Positions 31,961 to 40,320 of a DNA stretch of 64,000 bases are shown in pieces (within the stretch, counting starts at the first letter, position 1; every line of letters starts with the position of its first letter). A program made the translations under genes and the position numbers. The stretch is from Crossiella equi (GTDB lineage: Bacteria > Actinomycetota > Actinomycetes > Mycobacteriales > Pseudonocardiaceae): contig NZ_JAGIOO010000001.1 in NCBI RefSeq assembly GCF_017876755.1, forward strand, positions 5,255,786-5,319,785, given 5' to 3'. The notes under the pieces were generated by a model. That model worked only from the letters and a program-made list of their open reading frames with translations, searched no databases and was not told the DNA's origin.

Positions 31961-34312
31961 GTGACGGGTAACACCCCCTCAGACGCACGAGCGGACATGC
32001 GCCGCTGGGTCGACGACCTCGTCCTGGGGATCCGGCTGGCCGTCGGGGGCAGCCGGAACTCCTGGGCGAGGCTCCTCCTCACCGCCGTGGGCATTGGCCT
32101 CGGCGTGGCCGTGCTGTTGCTCGCCGCCTCGCTGCCCACCGCGATCCAGGACAAGAGCGCCCGCCGCACCGAGCGCGCACTCCCCACGAGCTCCCAGCAG
32201 CTGTCCGTGCCCGGGCGGGACGCCGTACTGGCCACCAACGCCAGCACCCGGTACCGCGGCGAGAGCGTCGGAGGCGTGCTGTTGCAGCCGCTCGGGCCGT
32301 CCGCGCCGGTGCCGAAGGGCCTCACCGAGATCCCGAGGCTCGGCACCTGGGCCGTCTCGCCCGCCCTCGACGCGCTGCTGGACTCCCCGGACGGCGAGCT
32401 GCTGCGGCCCCGGTTCCCCGGCCCGCGCACGGTCATCGCGGACGAGGGCCTGACCGGGCCCCGGGAGCTGTACTTCTACGGCCGCGCCACCGGTCTGGAG
32501 CAGGCGAGCCAGGTGTACCGGGTGTACGAGTTCGGCACCCGGCCCTCCGTCAGCCCGTACGTCAGCCCGTTGCTGCTGCTCGTGCTGATCGCCCTGGCCA
32601 CACTGCTCATCCCGGTCGTGGTCTTCATCGCCACCAGCAGCCGGCTGGCCGCCGCCGCACGTGACCGCAGGCTCGCCGCGATCCGGCTGGTCGGCGCGGA
32701 CTCGGTGCAGGCCCGGCGGATCGCGGCCGGGGAGACGCTGCTCGGCTCGGTGCTCGGCCTGGTCGTGGGCACGGTGGTCTTCCTGACCGGCAAGCAGCTC
32801 ATCGAGCTGTTCGAGCTCGACGGCGTCAGCGTGTTCGCCGCGGACGTGCGGCCGGTGTGGTGGCTGGCCGCGCTGGTCGCGGTCGGGGTGCCCGCGCTGG
32901 CCGTCGGGGTCTCCATCCTCACCCTGCGCACCACGCTGGTCGACCCGCTCGGCTCGGTGCGCAGCCGCCCGCCGGTGCGCAGGCGGCTCGGCTGGCGGCT
33001 GGTGCCGCTGGTGCTCGGCCTGGCCGCGCTGGCCTCGCAGGCCAACGCCTTCGCCCTCGGCGAGCGCCTGCCGTCGGGCTTCAGCAAGCTCGTCGTGGTG
33101 GGCGGGGTGTCCCTGCTGCTGATCAGCATCCCGGTGCTGTTGCCGTGGCTGATCGAGAAGGTGGCCGGTCTGCTCACCGGCGGCCGGGTGTCCTGGCAGC
33201 TCGCGATGCGCAGGCTCCAGCTGGACAGCGGCAACGCGGGCCGGATCATCGCCGGGCTGGCCGTGGTGCTGGCCGGTGGCATCGCGCTGCAGACCATGCT
33301 GCTCGCGGCGGGCCGGGACTACCCGGTGCGGATGGCGGACACGGACGTGAACACGCTGCGGGTCTACGTCTCCAGCGGGGCGGGCGACCCCGGGGAGCTG
33401 GCGGACCGGCTGCGCGCGGTGCCCGGGCTGCGCGAGGCGGAGTCGTACTACGCGGGCGGGGTACGCGGGCAGGCCCCGCAGTCCTACCTGGCCGTCACCA
33501 CGGGCAGCTGCGAGGAGCTGGCCAGGCTCGCCTTGGTGCCCGGCTGCGCGCCCGGCCGCACCTACCGGCTGCCGGACCATGACGGCGAGAGCACCACCCC
33601 GAAGGCGGGCGAGAAGGTCGCCTTCACCACGGGCGGGGACAGCTGGGAGCACGACTGGGTGCTGCCCAGGGACAGCAGGCCCGCCGCGCCGCTGCCCGGG
33701 TCGGGCAAGGGCAGCCAGACCGGGCTGCTGGTGGCACCCGGTGTGCTGCCCGCCGAGGTACTGCACCGGATGTCCTACCACGCGCTCATCCGGCTCGACC
33801 CCGGCCAGCCGGACGCGGGGGAGCACGTGCGCAACGCGCTCGGCCCGCTGGGCTGGCGCGCCTCGGTCACCTTCGCCGACTACCGCCCGGAGGACGAGGG
33901 CGACACCCAGGCGCAGAACTACGCCACGATCAAGCGGGCGGTGTTCGGCGGGGTGCTGGTGGCGCTCGGGCTGGCTGCGGCCAGCCTGCTGGTGATCGGG
34001 TTCGAGCAGGTCCGCGAGCGCAGGCGGCCCCTGGCCGTGCTGGCCGCCAACGGCGTGCCCCGGCGCACCCTGGCCGCCTCGCTGCTGTGGCAGCAGGCGC
34101 TGCCGGTCGGGCTGGCCGTGCTGGTCGCCGCCGTCACCGGGGTGGTCATGTCGGTGCTGCTGCTGTGGGTGCTGGACACCGACATCGCGCTGGACTGGGA
34201 CGCGGTGGGGTTGTCCTCGGGCGCGGCGCTGGTGGCGGCGTTCGCGGTGGCGCTGCTGACGCTACCTTCGGTCCTCCGGGCCATGCGCCCGGAAGGCCTA
34301 CGAGCGGAGTGA
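31961..34312 (+). CDS. FtsX/MacB-like ABC permease 1
   Basis: GTG 31961 gives 783 aa; ATG 31997 is an alternative, and neither has a strong ribosome site. A first membrane helix (ARLLLTAVGIGLGVAVLLLA) is followed by a large extracytoplasmic domain, then a cluster of helices with RLAAIRLVGADSVQARRIAAGE, a typical FtsX coupling segment. A second extracytoplasmic domain and final helices follow (LAVLAANGVPRRTLAASLLW). It is paralogous to the next gene. Two extracytoplasmic domains and duplicated FtsX units resemble peptide-antibiotic exporters. Substrate unknown. Confidence 0.85.
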   Translation: MTGNTPSDARADMRRWVDDLVLGIRLAVGGSRNSWARLLLTAVGIGLGVAVLLLAASLPTAIQDKSARRTERALPTSSQQLSVPGRDAVLATNASTRYRGESVGGVLLQPLGPSAPVPKGLTEIPRLGTWAVSPALDALLDSPDGELLRPRFPGPRTVIADEGLTGPRELYFYGRATGLEQASQVYRVYEFGTRPSVSPYVSPLLLLVLIALATLLIPVVVFIATSSRLAAAARDRRLAAIRLVGADSVQARRIAAGETLLGSVLGLVVGTVVFLTGKQLIELFELDGVSVFAADVRPVWWLAALVAVGVPALAVGVSILTLRTTLVDPLGSVRSRPPVRRRLGWRLVPLVLGLAALASQANAFALGERLPSGFSKLVVVGGVSLLLISIPVLLPWLIEKVAGLLTGGRVSWQLAMRRLQLDSGNAGRIIAGLAVVLAGGIALQTMLLAAGRDYPVRMADTDVNTLRVYVSSGAGDPGELADRLRAVPGLREAESYYAGGVRGQAPQSYLAVTTGSCEELARLALVPGCAPGRTYRLPDHDGESTTPKAGEKVAFTTGGDSWEHDWVLPRDSRPAAPLPGSGKGSQTGLLVAPGVLPAEVLHRMSYHALIRLDPGQPDAGEHVRNALGPLGWRASVTFADYRPEDEGDTQAQNYATIKRAVFGGVLVALGLAAASLLVIGFEQVRERRRPLAVLAANGVPRRTLAASLLWQQALPVGLAVLVAAVTGVVMSVLLLWVLDTDIALDWDAVGLSSGAALVAAFAVALLTLPSVLRAMRPEGLRAE

Positions 34313-34319
34313 ACAGGGC

Positions 34320-36641
34320 ATGACGCAGCGGTCGTCGGTGGACGAGGTCCGGATCGGCCAGTGGCTCCGCGAGCTGCTGTTCGGCACCCGGCTCGCGCTC
34401 ACCGGCGGCCGCGCGGCCTGGGCCCGCCTGGCCCTGAGCGCGGTCGGCATCGGGCTCGGGGTGATGGTGCTGCTGCTGGTCGCCTCGGTGGGCAACGCCG
34501 AACGCGGCCAGAACGAGCGGGTGGCCGCGCGGTCGCTGGAGATGAAGAACGAGCCCGTCCTCGGGCCGAAGCTGTACGCGCGCGACGTCGGCCAGTACTG
34601 GCGCGGCGCCTACATCGCGGGCATCGAGCTGGCCGCCGAGGGCGGCAGCCCGCAGCTGCCGCCGGGCCTGGCCGCGGTGCCCGGACCGGGCGAGCTGGTG
34701 GTCTCGCCCGCGCTGGACCGCCTGCTCCGCGAGCCCCGCAACGAGCTGCTGCGGGCACGGCTGCCGGAGCGGATCGTGGGCACGGTCGGCGACGAGGGCC
34801 TGGAACAGCCCGCCGAGCTGTTCTTCTACGCGGGCATGCCGGAGGGCCACCGGGCCGCGGCGGGGCTGGTCACGCGCATCGGCGCGCCCGGCTACCCCGG
34901 TCCGGAGCTGCCCGAGCTGTTCCGGCTGCTGATCACCGCCGCGGCCGCCGCACTGCTGGTGCCCATCGGGGTGTTCGTACTGGTCGCCACGCAGATCGGC
35001 GCGGGCGCGCGGGAGCAGCGGCTGGCCTCGCTGCGGCTGGTGGGCGCCAGCGTCGGGCAGGCCCGGCGGGTCGCGGCCGGGGAGTCGCTGGCCGCCGCGC
35101 TGCTCGGGCTCGCCGTCGGCGGTGGGCTGTTCGCCGGTGGCCGCTTGTTCGCCGCGCGGGTGGAGGTCGCCCAGGTCAGCTTCTTCCCCGCCGACATCGT
35201 CCCGGACGCGCCGGTCACCGCGCTGCTGCTGGTCGGTGTGCCCGTCACCGCGGTGACCGCCGCGCTGTTCGGCCTGCGGCGGCTGGAGATCGGGCCGCTG
35301 GGTGTGGTGCGCCGGGCCGAACCGCCCCGGCGCCGCCTCGGCTGGCGGCTGGTGCCGCCCGCGCTCGGTGTGGCGCTGCTGGTCGCGTTCGGGCTGATGG
35401 AGGGCTACTCGGCGCGCTGGGTCTCCGACTGGCGGGGCACGGTGCTGTCGGTGGGCATCGGGCTGGTGCTGGCCGGGACGGCGGCCGCGCTGCCCTGGCT
35501 GGTCGAGCGCCTCGCCGACCACTGGAGCCCGCCGTGGGTGGCCGCGCTGGTCGCGGTGCGGCGGCTGCGCTTCGAGTACGCCACCACCCGTGTCGTGGCC
35601 GGGGTGGTCACGGTCCTGGTCGGCGCGGTCGCGCTGCAGGTGCTGCTGGCCACGGTGTACGCGGAGGACGAGTACGGCGGGCGCCCGGTCAACACCTCCG
35701 GTGACGTGCTCCTCTACTCCACCCACGACGAGGACGAGGACCCGGCGTCGGTGCTGGCCGCCATCGCCTCGGTGCCCGGCGTGCGGCACACGGGCTTGGT
35801 GCGCGCCCGGTACTCGCACCCGGTCGGGGAGTTCCAGGTCTTGGCCTGCCCGGTGCTCCGGGAGCTGTACGGCGTCGTGGACTGCCGCCCCGGCGACGGG
35901 TTCCTGACCACCCTGCGCGGCAGCCAGTCGCAGGTCCGCGCGGGTGAGGTGGTGTGGTTCACCGGCCGGGAGAACCAGACCGGGTTCGCCTTCACCGTGC
36001 CCCCGCTGCGCCCGGTCCCCGAGCGCCCGCAACGGCTGGGCAGCACGCCCGCGGTGGTGATCGCGGAGGGCGGGGACCCGCGGATGGACGCGTTGCAGAT
36101 CAAGTACTACTGGCTGCGGGGCGAGACCGGCCCGGACCTGACAGACCGGGTGCTGGCGGCCGTGGCCAAGGTCGATCTCGGCATCCGGCCGGTGGACCCG
36201 CCCGGCCGGAATGAACAGGCGGCGAACGCTTTTCAGGCAGTGCGTGGCCTGGTGCTTGCCGGATCGTTCGTGGTGGTGCTGCTCGCGGTGTTGAGCCTGG
36301 TCGTGGCCGCGATCGACCAGCTCCAGGAACGCAGGCGGCAGTACTCGGTGCTCGCCGCGAGCGGGGTGCCGCGCCGTACGCTGGCCTGGGCGGCGCTGTG
36401 GCAGAACGCGGTGCCGACCGCGGTGGGCCTGGTGCTGGCGCTGCCGACCGGGCTCGGGCTGGCGCAGCTGGTCCTGCAGGTGCTCGGCGGCACCGGCGGC
36501 TTGCTGTCCGGCATCGTGGTGAACTGGGGAGACGTGGGCATGACGCTCGGCGCTGGGGCCGCACTGACCGTGCTGGTGACGTTGTTGACCCTGCCCGCCC
36601 TGCGCAGCGCGGTGCGGCCGAGCGGCCTGCGCTTCGAGTGA
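34320..36641 (+). CDS. FtsX/MacB-like ABC permease 2 (paralogue)
   Basis: The 773 aa permease shares the layout of permease 1: first helix LALSAVGIGLGVMVLLLVAS, coupling segment RLASLRLVGASVGQARRVAAGE and C-terminal YSVLAASGVPRRTLAWAALW. It starts 8 bp after permease 1. Together with the single ATPase this makes a likely heterodimeric exporter. The stop overlaps the GTG of the next gene (GTGA). Confidence 0.86.
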   Translation: MTQRSSVDEVRIGQWLRELLFGTRLALTGGRAAWARLALSAVGIGLGVMVLLLVASVGNAERGQNERVAARSLEMKNEPVLGPKLYARDVGQYWRGAYIAGIELAAEGGSPQLPPGLAAVPGPGELVVSPALDRLLREPRNELLRARLPERIVGTVGDEGLEQPAELFFYAGMPEGHRAAAGLVTRIGAPGYPGPELPELFRLLITAAAAALLVPIGVFVLVATQIGAGAREQRLASLRLVGASVGQARRVAAGESLAAALLGLAVGGGLFAGGRLFAARVEVAQVSFFPADIVPDAPVTALLLVGVPVTAVTAALFGLRRLEIGPLGVVRRAEPPRRRLGWRLVPPALGVALLVAFGLMEGYSARWVSDWRGTVLSVGIGLVLAGTAAALPWLVERLADHWSPPWVAALVAVRRLRFEYATTRVVAGVVTVLVGAVALQVLLATVYAEDEYGGRPVNTSGDVLLYSTHDEDEDPASVLAAIASVPGVRHTGLVRARYSHPVGEFQVLACPVLRELYGVVDCRPGDGFLTTLRGSQSQVRAGEVVWFTGRENQTGFAFTVPPLRPVPERPQRLGSTPAVVIAEGGDPRMDALQIKYYWLRGETGPDLTDRVLAAVAKVDLGIRPVDPPGRNEQAANAFQAVRGLVLAGSFVVVLLAVLSLVVAAIDQLQERRRQYSVLAASGVPRRTLAWAALWQNAVPTAVGLVLALPTGLGLAQLVLQVLGGTGGLLSGIVVNWGDVGMTLGAGAALTVLVTLLTLPALRSAVRPSGLRFE

Positions 36642-37126
36642 GCTGGCCGCTGCTCAGCCTGTTCGGCGTCGCGGTCGGCAGCGGGGTGCTGCCGGTGTTC
36701 AGCGTGGAGCTGTACCTGGTCGGGCTGGCCGCTGCCCGGCCGGACCTGCCGTGGTTCTGGGCCGGGCTGGTCACCGGTATCGGGCACGTGCTCGGCAAGC
36801 TCGTGCACTACTACGCCGCCCGGGGCGTGCTGGACCTGCCGTGGGTCACGCGGCGGCTGACCAGTTCGACCGGGCGGTTCGCGCGGTGGTTCCGGCACTT
36901 CCAGGACACCTGCGCGCACCGGCCGTGGTGGAGCTTCTCCCTGGTGCTGCTCAGCGCCTCGGTGGGCATCCCGCCGTACACGGTGCTGGTGGTGGTGGCC
37001 GGGGCCGGACGGCTGCCGCTGCCGGTGCTGCTGCCCGCCGCGCTGCTCGGGCGGGTGGCCCGGTTCTGCGTGCTGGCCAGCGGCGGCACCCTGCTCGGCA
37101 CCACGCTGCTGGGCTGGCACCCCTAG
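36638..37126 (+). CDS. Small VTT/DedA-like membrane protein at the end of the ABC operon
   Basis: The 162 aa protein starts at a GTG overlapping the permease stop. It has several hydrophobic segments, with VLPVFSVELYLVGLAA, GIGHVLGKLVHYYAARG and SASVGIPPYTVLVVVAGAGR recalling the re-entrant loops of VTT (DedA/SNARE-associated) proteins. It is shorter than typical DedA proteins of about 200 aa. DedA-like proteins move lipids across the membrane, so a role in envelope protection beside the exporter is possible. Confidence 0.65.
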   Translation: MSWPLLSLFGVAVGSGVLPVFSVELYLVGLAAARPDLPWFWAGLVTGIGHVLGKLVHYYAARGVLDLPWVTRRLTSSTGRFARWFRHFQDTCAHRPWWSFSLVLLSASVGIPPYTVLVVVAGAGRLPLPVLLPAALLGRVARFCVLASGGTLLGTTLLGWHP

Positions 37127-37252
37127 GCGGTGTCCCGGGTGGCACATATTCCAGGGTCGTTTTGCGGATTCGCGGTGAGCCCTGTTGAGCGTTGCTCCCC
37201 GATCGCGCGACACTGCCGCCGGCAGTAGGTCCGAACACAGGGGAGTCAACGC

Positions 37253-38110
37253 GTGGCCCAGGTGCAAAGCCCGACCGTGGGGCGCCGCCGACTCGGCACC
37301 GAACTACGTCAGCTCCGCGAGGCCGCGGGGCTGACCCACGTCCAGGTGGCCGAGGCACTGGACTGCTCCCAGGGCAAGATCTCCAAGATCGAGACCGGCC
37401 GGGTGCCGGTCCGCACGCTTGAGGTCAAGGCCATGGCCGAGCTGTACGGCGCGGGCGAGGACAAGATCGAGATCCTGCTCGGCCTGGCCAAGGACTCCAA
37501 GCAGAAGGGCTGGTGGCAGTCCTACGGCTCCGGCGCCGTACCCCCCGGCTTCGACACCTTCCTGGGTCTGGAGGCCGCGGCCAGCTCGCTGCGCACCTTC
37601 GCAAGCGGCCTCATCCCGCAGCTGTTGCAGACCAAGGAATACGCTTTCGAGCTGCTCAACGCCTGGTCCCCGGTCGAGCGCACCGACGTGGAGAGCAGCC
37701 TGGCCCTGCGCCTGGCGCGGCAGGAGCGCCTCACCGGCGTGAGCCCGCTGAACCTGTGGGCCGTGGTCGAGGAGTCGGCGCTGCGCCGCCTGGTCGTGCC
37801 CGCCGACGTGATGCGCCAGCAGCTGCGCCACCTGCTGCACCTGGCCTACCGCGCCAACGTGACCGTCCAGGTGCTGCCCAACACCTCCGGTGCGCACCCG
37901 CTGATCGGCGACAACGTGGCTCTGCTGGAGTTCCCGGAACCGGTGGACCCGCCGGTGGTGTTCCTGGAGAACTCGGCCGGGTGGCAGGGTCTGAAGAAAG
38001 CCGCCGAGGTGCGCCGGTACAAGCTGGCCATGGACCACCTGACGATGGCCGCGCTGAGCCAGAAGGACTCGGTGGCCTTCATCGCGAAGGTGGCCGACGA
38101 GCTGGTCTAG
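37253..38110 (+). CDS. Helix-turn-helix DUF5753 regulator (Scr1-like)
   Basis: The 285 aa protein starts at GTG after AGGGGAGTC. It has an XRE helix-turn-helix (LTHVQVAEALDCSQGKISKIETGRV) and a C-terminal DUF5753 domain (LIPQLLQTKEYAFELL, VTVQVLPNTSGAHP, VVFLENSAG). Such regulators are common in actinomycetes, usually followed by a small DUF397 gene, which is absent here. It shares CTAG at its stop with the convergent Doc gene. Targets unknown. Confidence 0.87.
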   Translation: MAQVQSPTVGRRRLGTELRQLREAAGLTHVQVAEALDCSQGKISKIETGRVPVRTLEVKAMAELYGAGEDKIEILLGLAKDSKQKGWWQSYGSGAVPPGFDTFLGLEAAASSLRTFASGLIPQLLQTKEYAFELLNAWSPVERTDVESSLALRLARQERLTGVSPLNLWAVVEESALRRLVVPADVMRQQLRHLLHLAYRANVTVQVLPNTSGAHPLIGDNVALLEFPEPVDPPVVFLENSAGWQGLKKAAEVRRYKLAMDHLTMAALSQKDSVAFIAKVADELV

Positions 38111-38481
38111 ATCATGCGGGTGCGGAGGAACTCGGTGAGCTGGTCACGGTCGAGCTCCCCGCCCGCCAGCAGCATGGTGATGGCCACCAGCTCGGACGGG
38201 CTGATCTTGGGCACGAAGCCGTTCAGGTAGCAGAAGGCCAGCATGGAGGCCGCGCCCGCGCGCTTGTTGCCGTCGATGAACGGGTGGTGCACCTTGACGA
38301 CCGAGTGCATCAGCGCGGCGGCCTTGCCGGCCACCTCGATGTGCATGTCCTGGCCGAACGCGGAGGCCGCCGGTGCGCCGAGGGCCGCTTCGAGCTGGCC
38401 GAGGTCGCGCACCGGGCTGGCGCCGTGCTGCTCCGCGAGGGTGATGACCTGCTCAGGCGTCAGGTAGGTCCAGTCGGGCAA
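38107..38481 (-). CDS. doc: Doc-type toxin (Fic fold)
   Basis: The 124 aa protein starts at TTG 3 nt after the antitoxin stop. The Fic motif reads HPFIDGNKRAG with His66, Asp70 and Arg74, close to Doc of phage P1, which phosphorylates EF-Tu and stops translation. Length and gene order (antitoxin then toxin) fit a Phd-Doc type module. Confidence 0.88.
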   Translation of the reverse strand: MPDWTYLTPEQVITLAEQHGASPVRDLGQLEAALGAPAASAFGQDMHIEVAGKAAALMHSVVKVHHPFIDGNKRAGAASMLAFCYLNGFVPKISPSELVAITMLLAGGELDRDQLTEFLRTRMI

Positions 38482-38484
38482 GGA

Positions 38485-38649
38485 TCAGATCCGGCCGAGC
38501 AGGGCCAGTGCGTCGCGGTACTCGACGTCGATCTTGTGCATCGCCTCGTCGAAGCTCATGCGCACCGGGCCCGGGGTGGTGAAGTCGCGGGCGGGCAGCA
38601 GCGTGAGCACGTGCTCGCGCATCTCCTGGATCATGGCCTCTGCCGACAT
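38485..38649 (-). CDS. Small antitoxin partner of Doc
   Basis: ATG 38649 follows AGGAGGTGTG and gives 54 aa, with VRMSFDEAMHKIDVEYRDALALLGRI at the C-terminus as the likely toxin-binding helix. It has no clear Phd DNA-binding domain, so it may be an unusual short antitoxin. It lies directly upstream of the toxin gene on the same strand. Confidence 0.7.
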   Translation of the reverse strand: MSAEAMIQEMREHVLTLLPARDFTTPGPVRMSFDEAMHKIDVEYRDALALLGRI

Positions 38650-38688
38650 CACACCTCCTTCGGGTAGTTCCAACACTACTCGGTGGGT

Positions 38689-39087
38689 TCAGAGGTCGAA
38701 CAGTTCGGACAGGATGTCCTTCTTCTTGCGGCGGCGGTGGTAGCGCGGGTCGTGCCCGTACGGGTCGTAGCCGTAGCCCGGTGGGACCGGCGGTGCGCCG
38801 TAGGGCGGCGGGGGCGGGGCGTAGCCCGGTTCCGGCTGGTAGGGCGGCGGCTGGGTGGCGACCGGGGTGTCCTCGGGGTAGTAGCCGGTCGGCGCCGGGG
38901 CGGCCTGCGTGGCCTGCTGCTCGGCCTCGCGCGCCTCGGCGGCCTGACGGTAGATGATCGCCGCGTCGACCAGCCGCTCCAGCTCACCGCGGTCCAGGAA
39001 GATGCCCTGGCAGTCCTGGCACACGTCGATGTGCACGCCGGTGCGGTCCACCGTCTGCATCACGTCCTGGCACTTCGGGCAGATCAC
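38689..39087 (-). CDS. zf-TFIIB domain protein with Pro/Tyr-rich tail
   Basis: The 132 aa protein has one zinc ribbon, Cys3-x2-Cys6 and Cys23-x2-Cys26, followed by GIFLDRGELERLVDAA, typical of zf-TFIIB proteins of unknown role. Next comes a Gln/Glu stretch and a tail with PPPYQPEPGYAPPPPPYG, ending in basic RRRKKKDILSELFDL. GTG start overlaps the stop of a crcB gene (GTGA). Its link to fluoride export is positional only. Confidence 0.8.
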   Translation of the reverse strand: MICPKCQDVMQTVDRTGVHIDVCQDCQGIFLDRGELERLVDAAIIYRQAAEAREAEQQATQAAPAPTGYYPEDTPVATQPPPYQPEPGYAPPPPPYGAPPVPPGYGYDPYGHDPRYHRRRKKKDILSELFDL

Positions 39088-39428
39088 CAGCTCAGGGTAC
39101 CCAGCAGGAAGCCCGCGGAGGCGGCGAGAAGTCCGGCCGACACGCTGGCGACGGCATAGCGCGCGGCCCGGGGGCGGGGGAGCTGGACCGTCTCGTTGGC
39201 GAAGGTGGAGTACGTGGTCAGCGCGCCGCAGAAGCCCGTGCCCAGCAGCGCCAGCGCCGGGGTGGCCACCGCCGCGCCCGCCAGCACGCCCAGCAGCAGG
39301 GAGCCCGCGGTGTTCACCGCCAGCGTGCCCCAGGGCAGGTCCGGGAAGCGCCGTTGCGCCCAGCGGGTGACCAGGTAGCGGAGCGGGGCGCCGACCGCCG
39401 CGCCCAGCGCGACCAGCAGCGCGGTCAC
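39084..39428 (-). CDS. crcB2: Fluoride channel subunit FluC/CrcB (second subunit)
   Basis: The 114 aa protein has four membrane helices with GAPLRYLVTRW, GTLAVNTAGSLLLG and the Phe-box region GALTTYSTFANE. It should form a dual-topology or heterodimeric F- channel. The first Phe of the usual TTFSTF box is Tyr here. GTG start overlaps the stop of the other crcB gene. Confidence 0.9.
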   Translation of the reverse strand: MTALLVALGAAVGAPLRYLVTRWAQRRFPDLPWGTLAVNTAGSLLLGVLAGAAVATPALALLGTGFCGALTTYSTFANETVQLPRPRAARYAVASVSAGLLAASAGFLLGTLSW

Positions 39429-39775
39429 CGGGCGAGCCGTTCGCCGAGCAGGCGGCCCGCGGTCACCGCGAGCAGGGCCGCGGCCAGCGTGCCCACGAGG
39501 TAGAGCGCGGCCTCGAGCGCGCGGCCGTCGTGCACCAGCCGGACCGCGTCCACCGCGTAGGCGGAAAAGGTGGTGAAGCCGCCCAGCACGCCCGTGCCCA
39601 GGAACGGGCGCAGCACCGAGTCGGCGGCGGTCCGGGCTGTCAGCAGGCCGATCAGCAAGCAGCCCAGGACGTTGATCCCGACCGTCGGCCACGGACCCGG
39701 CACCAGCACGCCGATGCCGTGCCTGGCCAGCGCGCCGAGCACCCCACCGGCGGAGACGAGCAGCAGCACACGCAC
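39425..39775 (-). CDS. crcB1: Fluoride channel subunit FluC/CrcB (first subunit)
   Basis: The 116 aa protein starts at GTG 39775, with TACCGT closely upstream. It has four membrane helices, with GALARHGIGVLV, TVGINVLGCLLIG and GGFTTFSAYAVDAV. The box has Tyr instead of the second Phe and lacks the Thr, the reverse of its partner. The two subunits overlap by four bases and probably assemble 1:1 into a fluoride exporter. I saw no fluoride riboswitch upstream. Confidence 0.88.
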   Translation of the reverse strand: MRVLLLVSAGGVLGALARHGIGVLVPGPWPTVGINVLGCLLIGLLTARTAADSVLRPFLGTGVLGGFTTFSAYAVDAVRLVHDGRALEAALYLVGTLAAALLAVTAGRLLGERLAR

Positions 39776-39827
39776 CAGGACACGGTAGGCGCTGGCCCGA
39801 ACGGGTGTGCGCAAGGCCACCGGCCAG

Positions 39828-39858
39828 GTGTTAGCAGGGCGCTTGCAGGAGCTAGCAC
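39828..39858. promoter_or_regulatory. Inverted repeat in the crcB / XRE divergent region
   Basis: GTGTTAGC (39828-39835) and GCTAGCAC (39851-39858) match at 7 of 8 positions as an inverted repeat with 15 bp between arms. It lies between two divergent starts; a TACCGT -10-like hexamer for the XRE gene follows. Possible operator. Confidence 0.3.
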
Positions 39859-39896
39859 TCGGGCGTACCGTCGTTGGTGCGAGAGGAGGTGACCAC

Positions 39897-40313
39897 ATGA
39901 GTGATACCGACGAGAGCAAGGCCAAGTCGGTCAACCAGGTGGTCGCTGATCTCGGCCGTGATATCGGGGACTACATCCGCACCCAGCGGGCGAACGCGCA
40001 GATCTCGTTGCGCCAGCTGGCAAAGGCCGCCGGTGTGTCCAACCCGTACCTCAGCCAGATCGAGCGCGGGCTGCGCAAGCCGAGCGCCGAGATCCTGCAG
40101 CAGATCGCCAAGGGGCTGCGGATCTCCGCCGAGGCGCTCTACGTCCAGGCCGGAATCCTGGAGGAGCGCTCTGGCGGGCCCGTCATCGACGCCGTGCTCG
40201 CCGACACCGACCTGAACGAGCGGCAGAAGCAAGTGCTGCTCGACGTGTACGAGTCGTTCCGGCGGGAGAACGCCGCCACGACCCCGCCAGCCGATTCACC
40301 CACCGAGGAGTGA
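39897..40313 (+). CDS. XRE regulator upstream of hbhA (Rv0474-like)
   Basis: The 138 aa protein follows a strong ribosome site GAGAGGAGGTGACC. The helix-turn-helix is ISLRQLAKAAGVSNPYLSQIERG (about residues 36-58), with LRISAEALYVQAGIL after it and a helical C-terminus. In mycobacteria the same gene order has Rv0474 before hbhA. It probably controls the adjacent hbhA-like gene, 7 bp downstream. Confidence 0.9.
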   Translation: MSDTDESKAKSVNQVVADLGRDIGDYIRTQRANAQISLRQLAKAAGVSNPYLSQIERGLRKPSAEILQQIAKGLRISAEALYVQAGILEERSGGPVIDAVLADTDLNERQKQVLLDVYESFRRENAATTPPADSPTEE

Positions 40314-40320
40314 TCCAGCA

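Noticed and set aside
39776-39896. Fluoride riboswitch upstream of the crcB pair
   Set aside because: The conserved pseudoknot pattern is not visible, and the crcB1 start lies too close to a -10-like hexamer.
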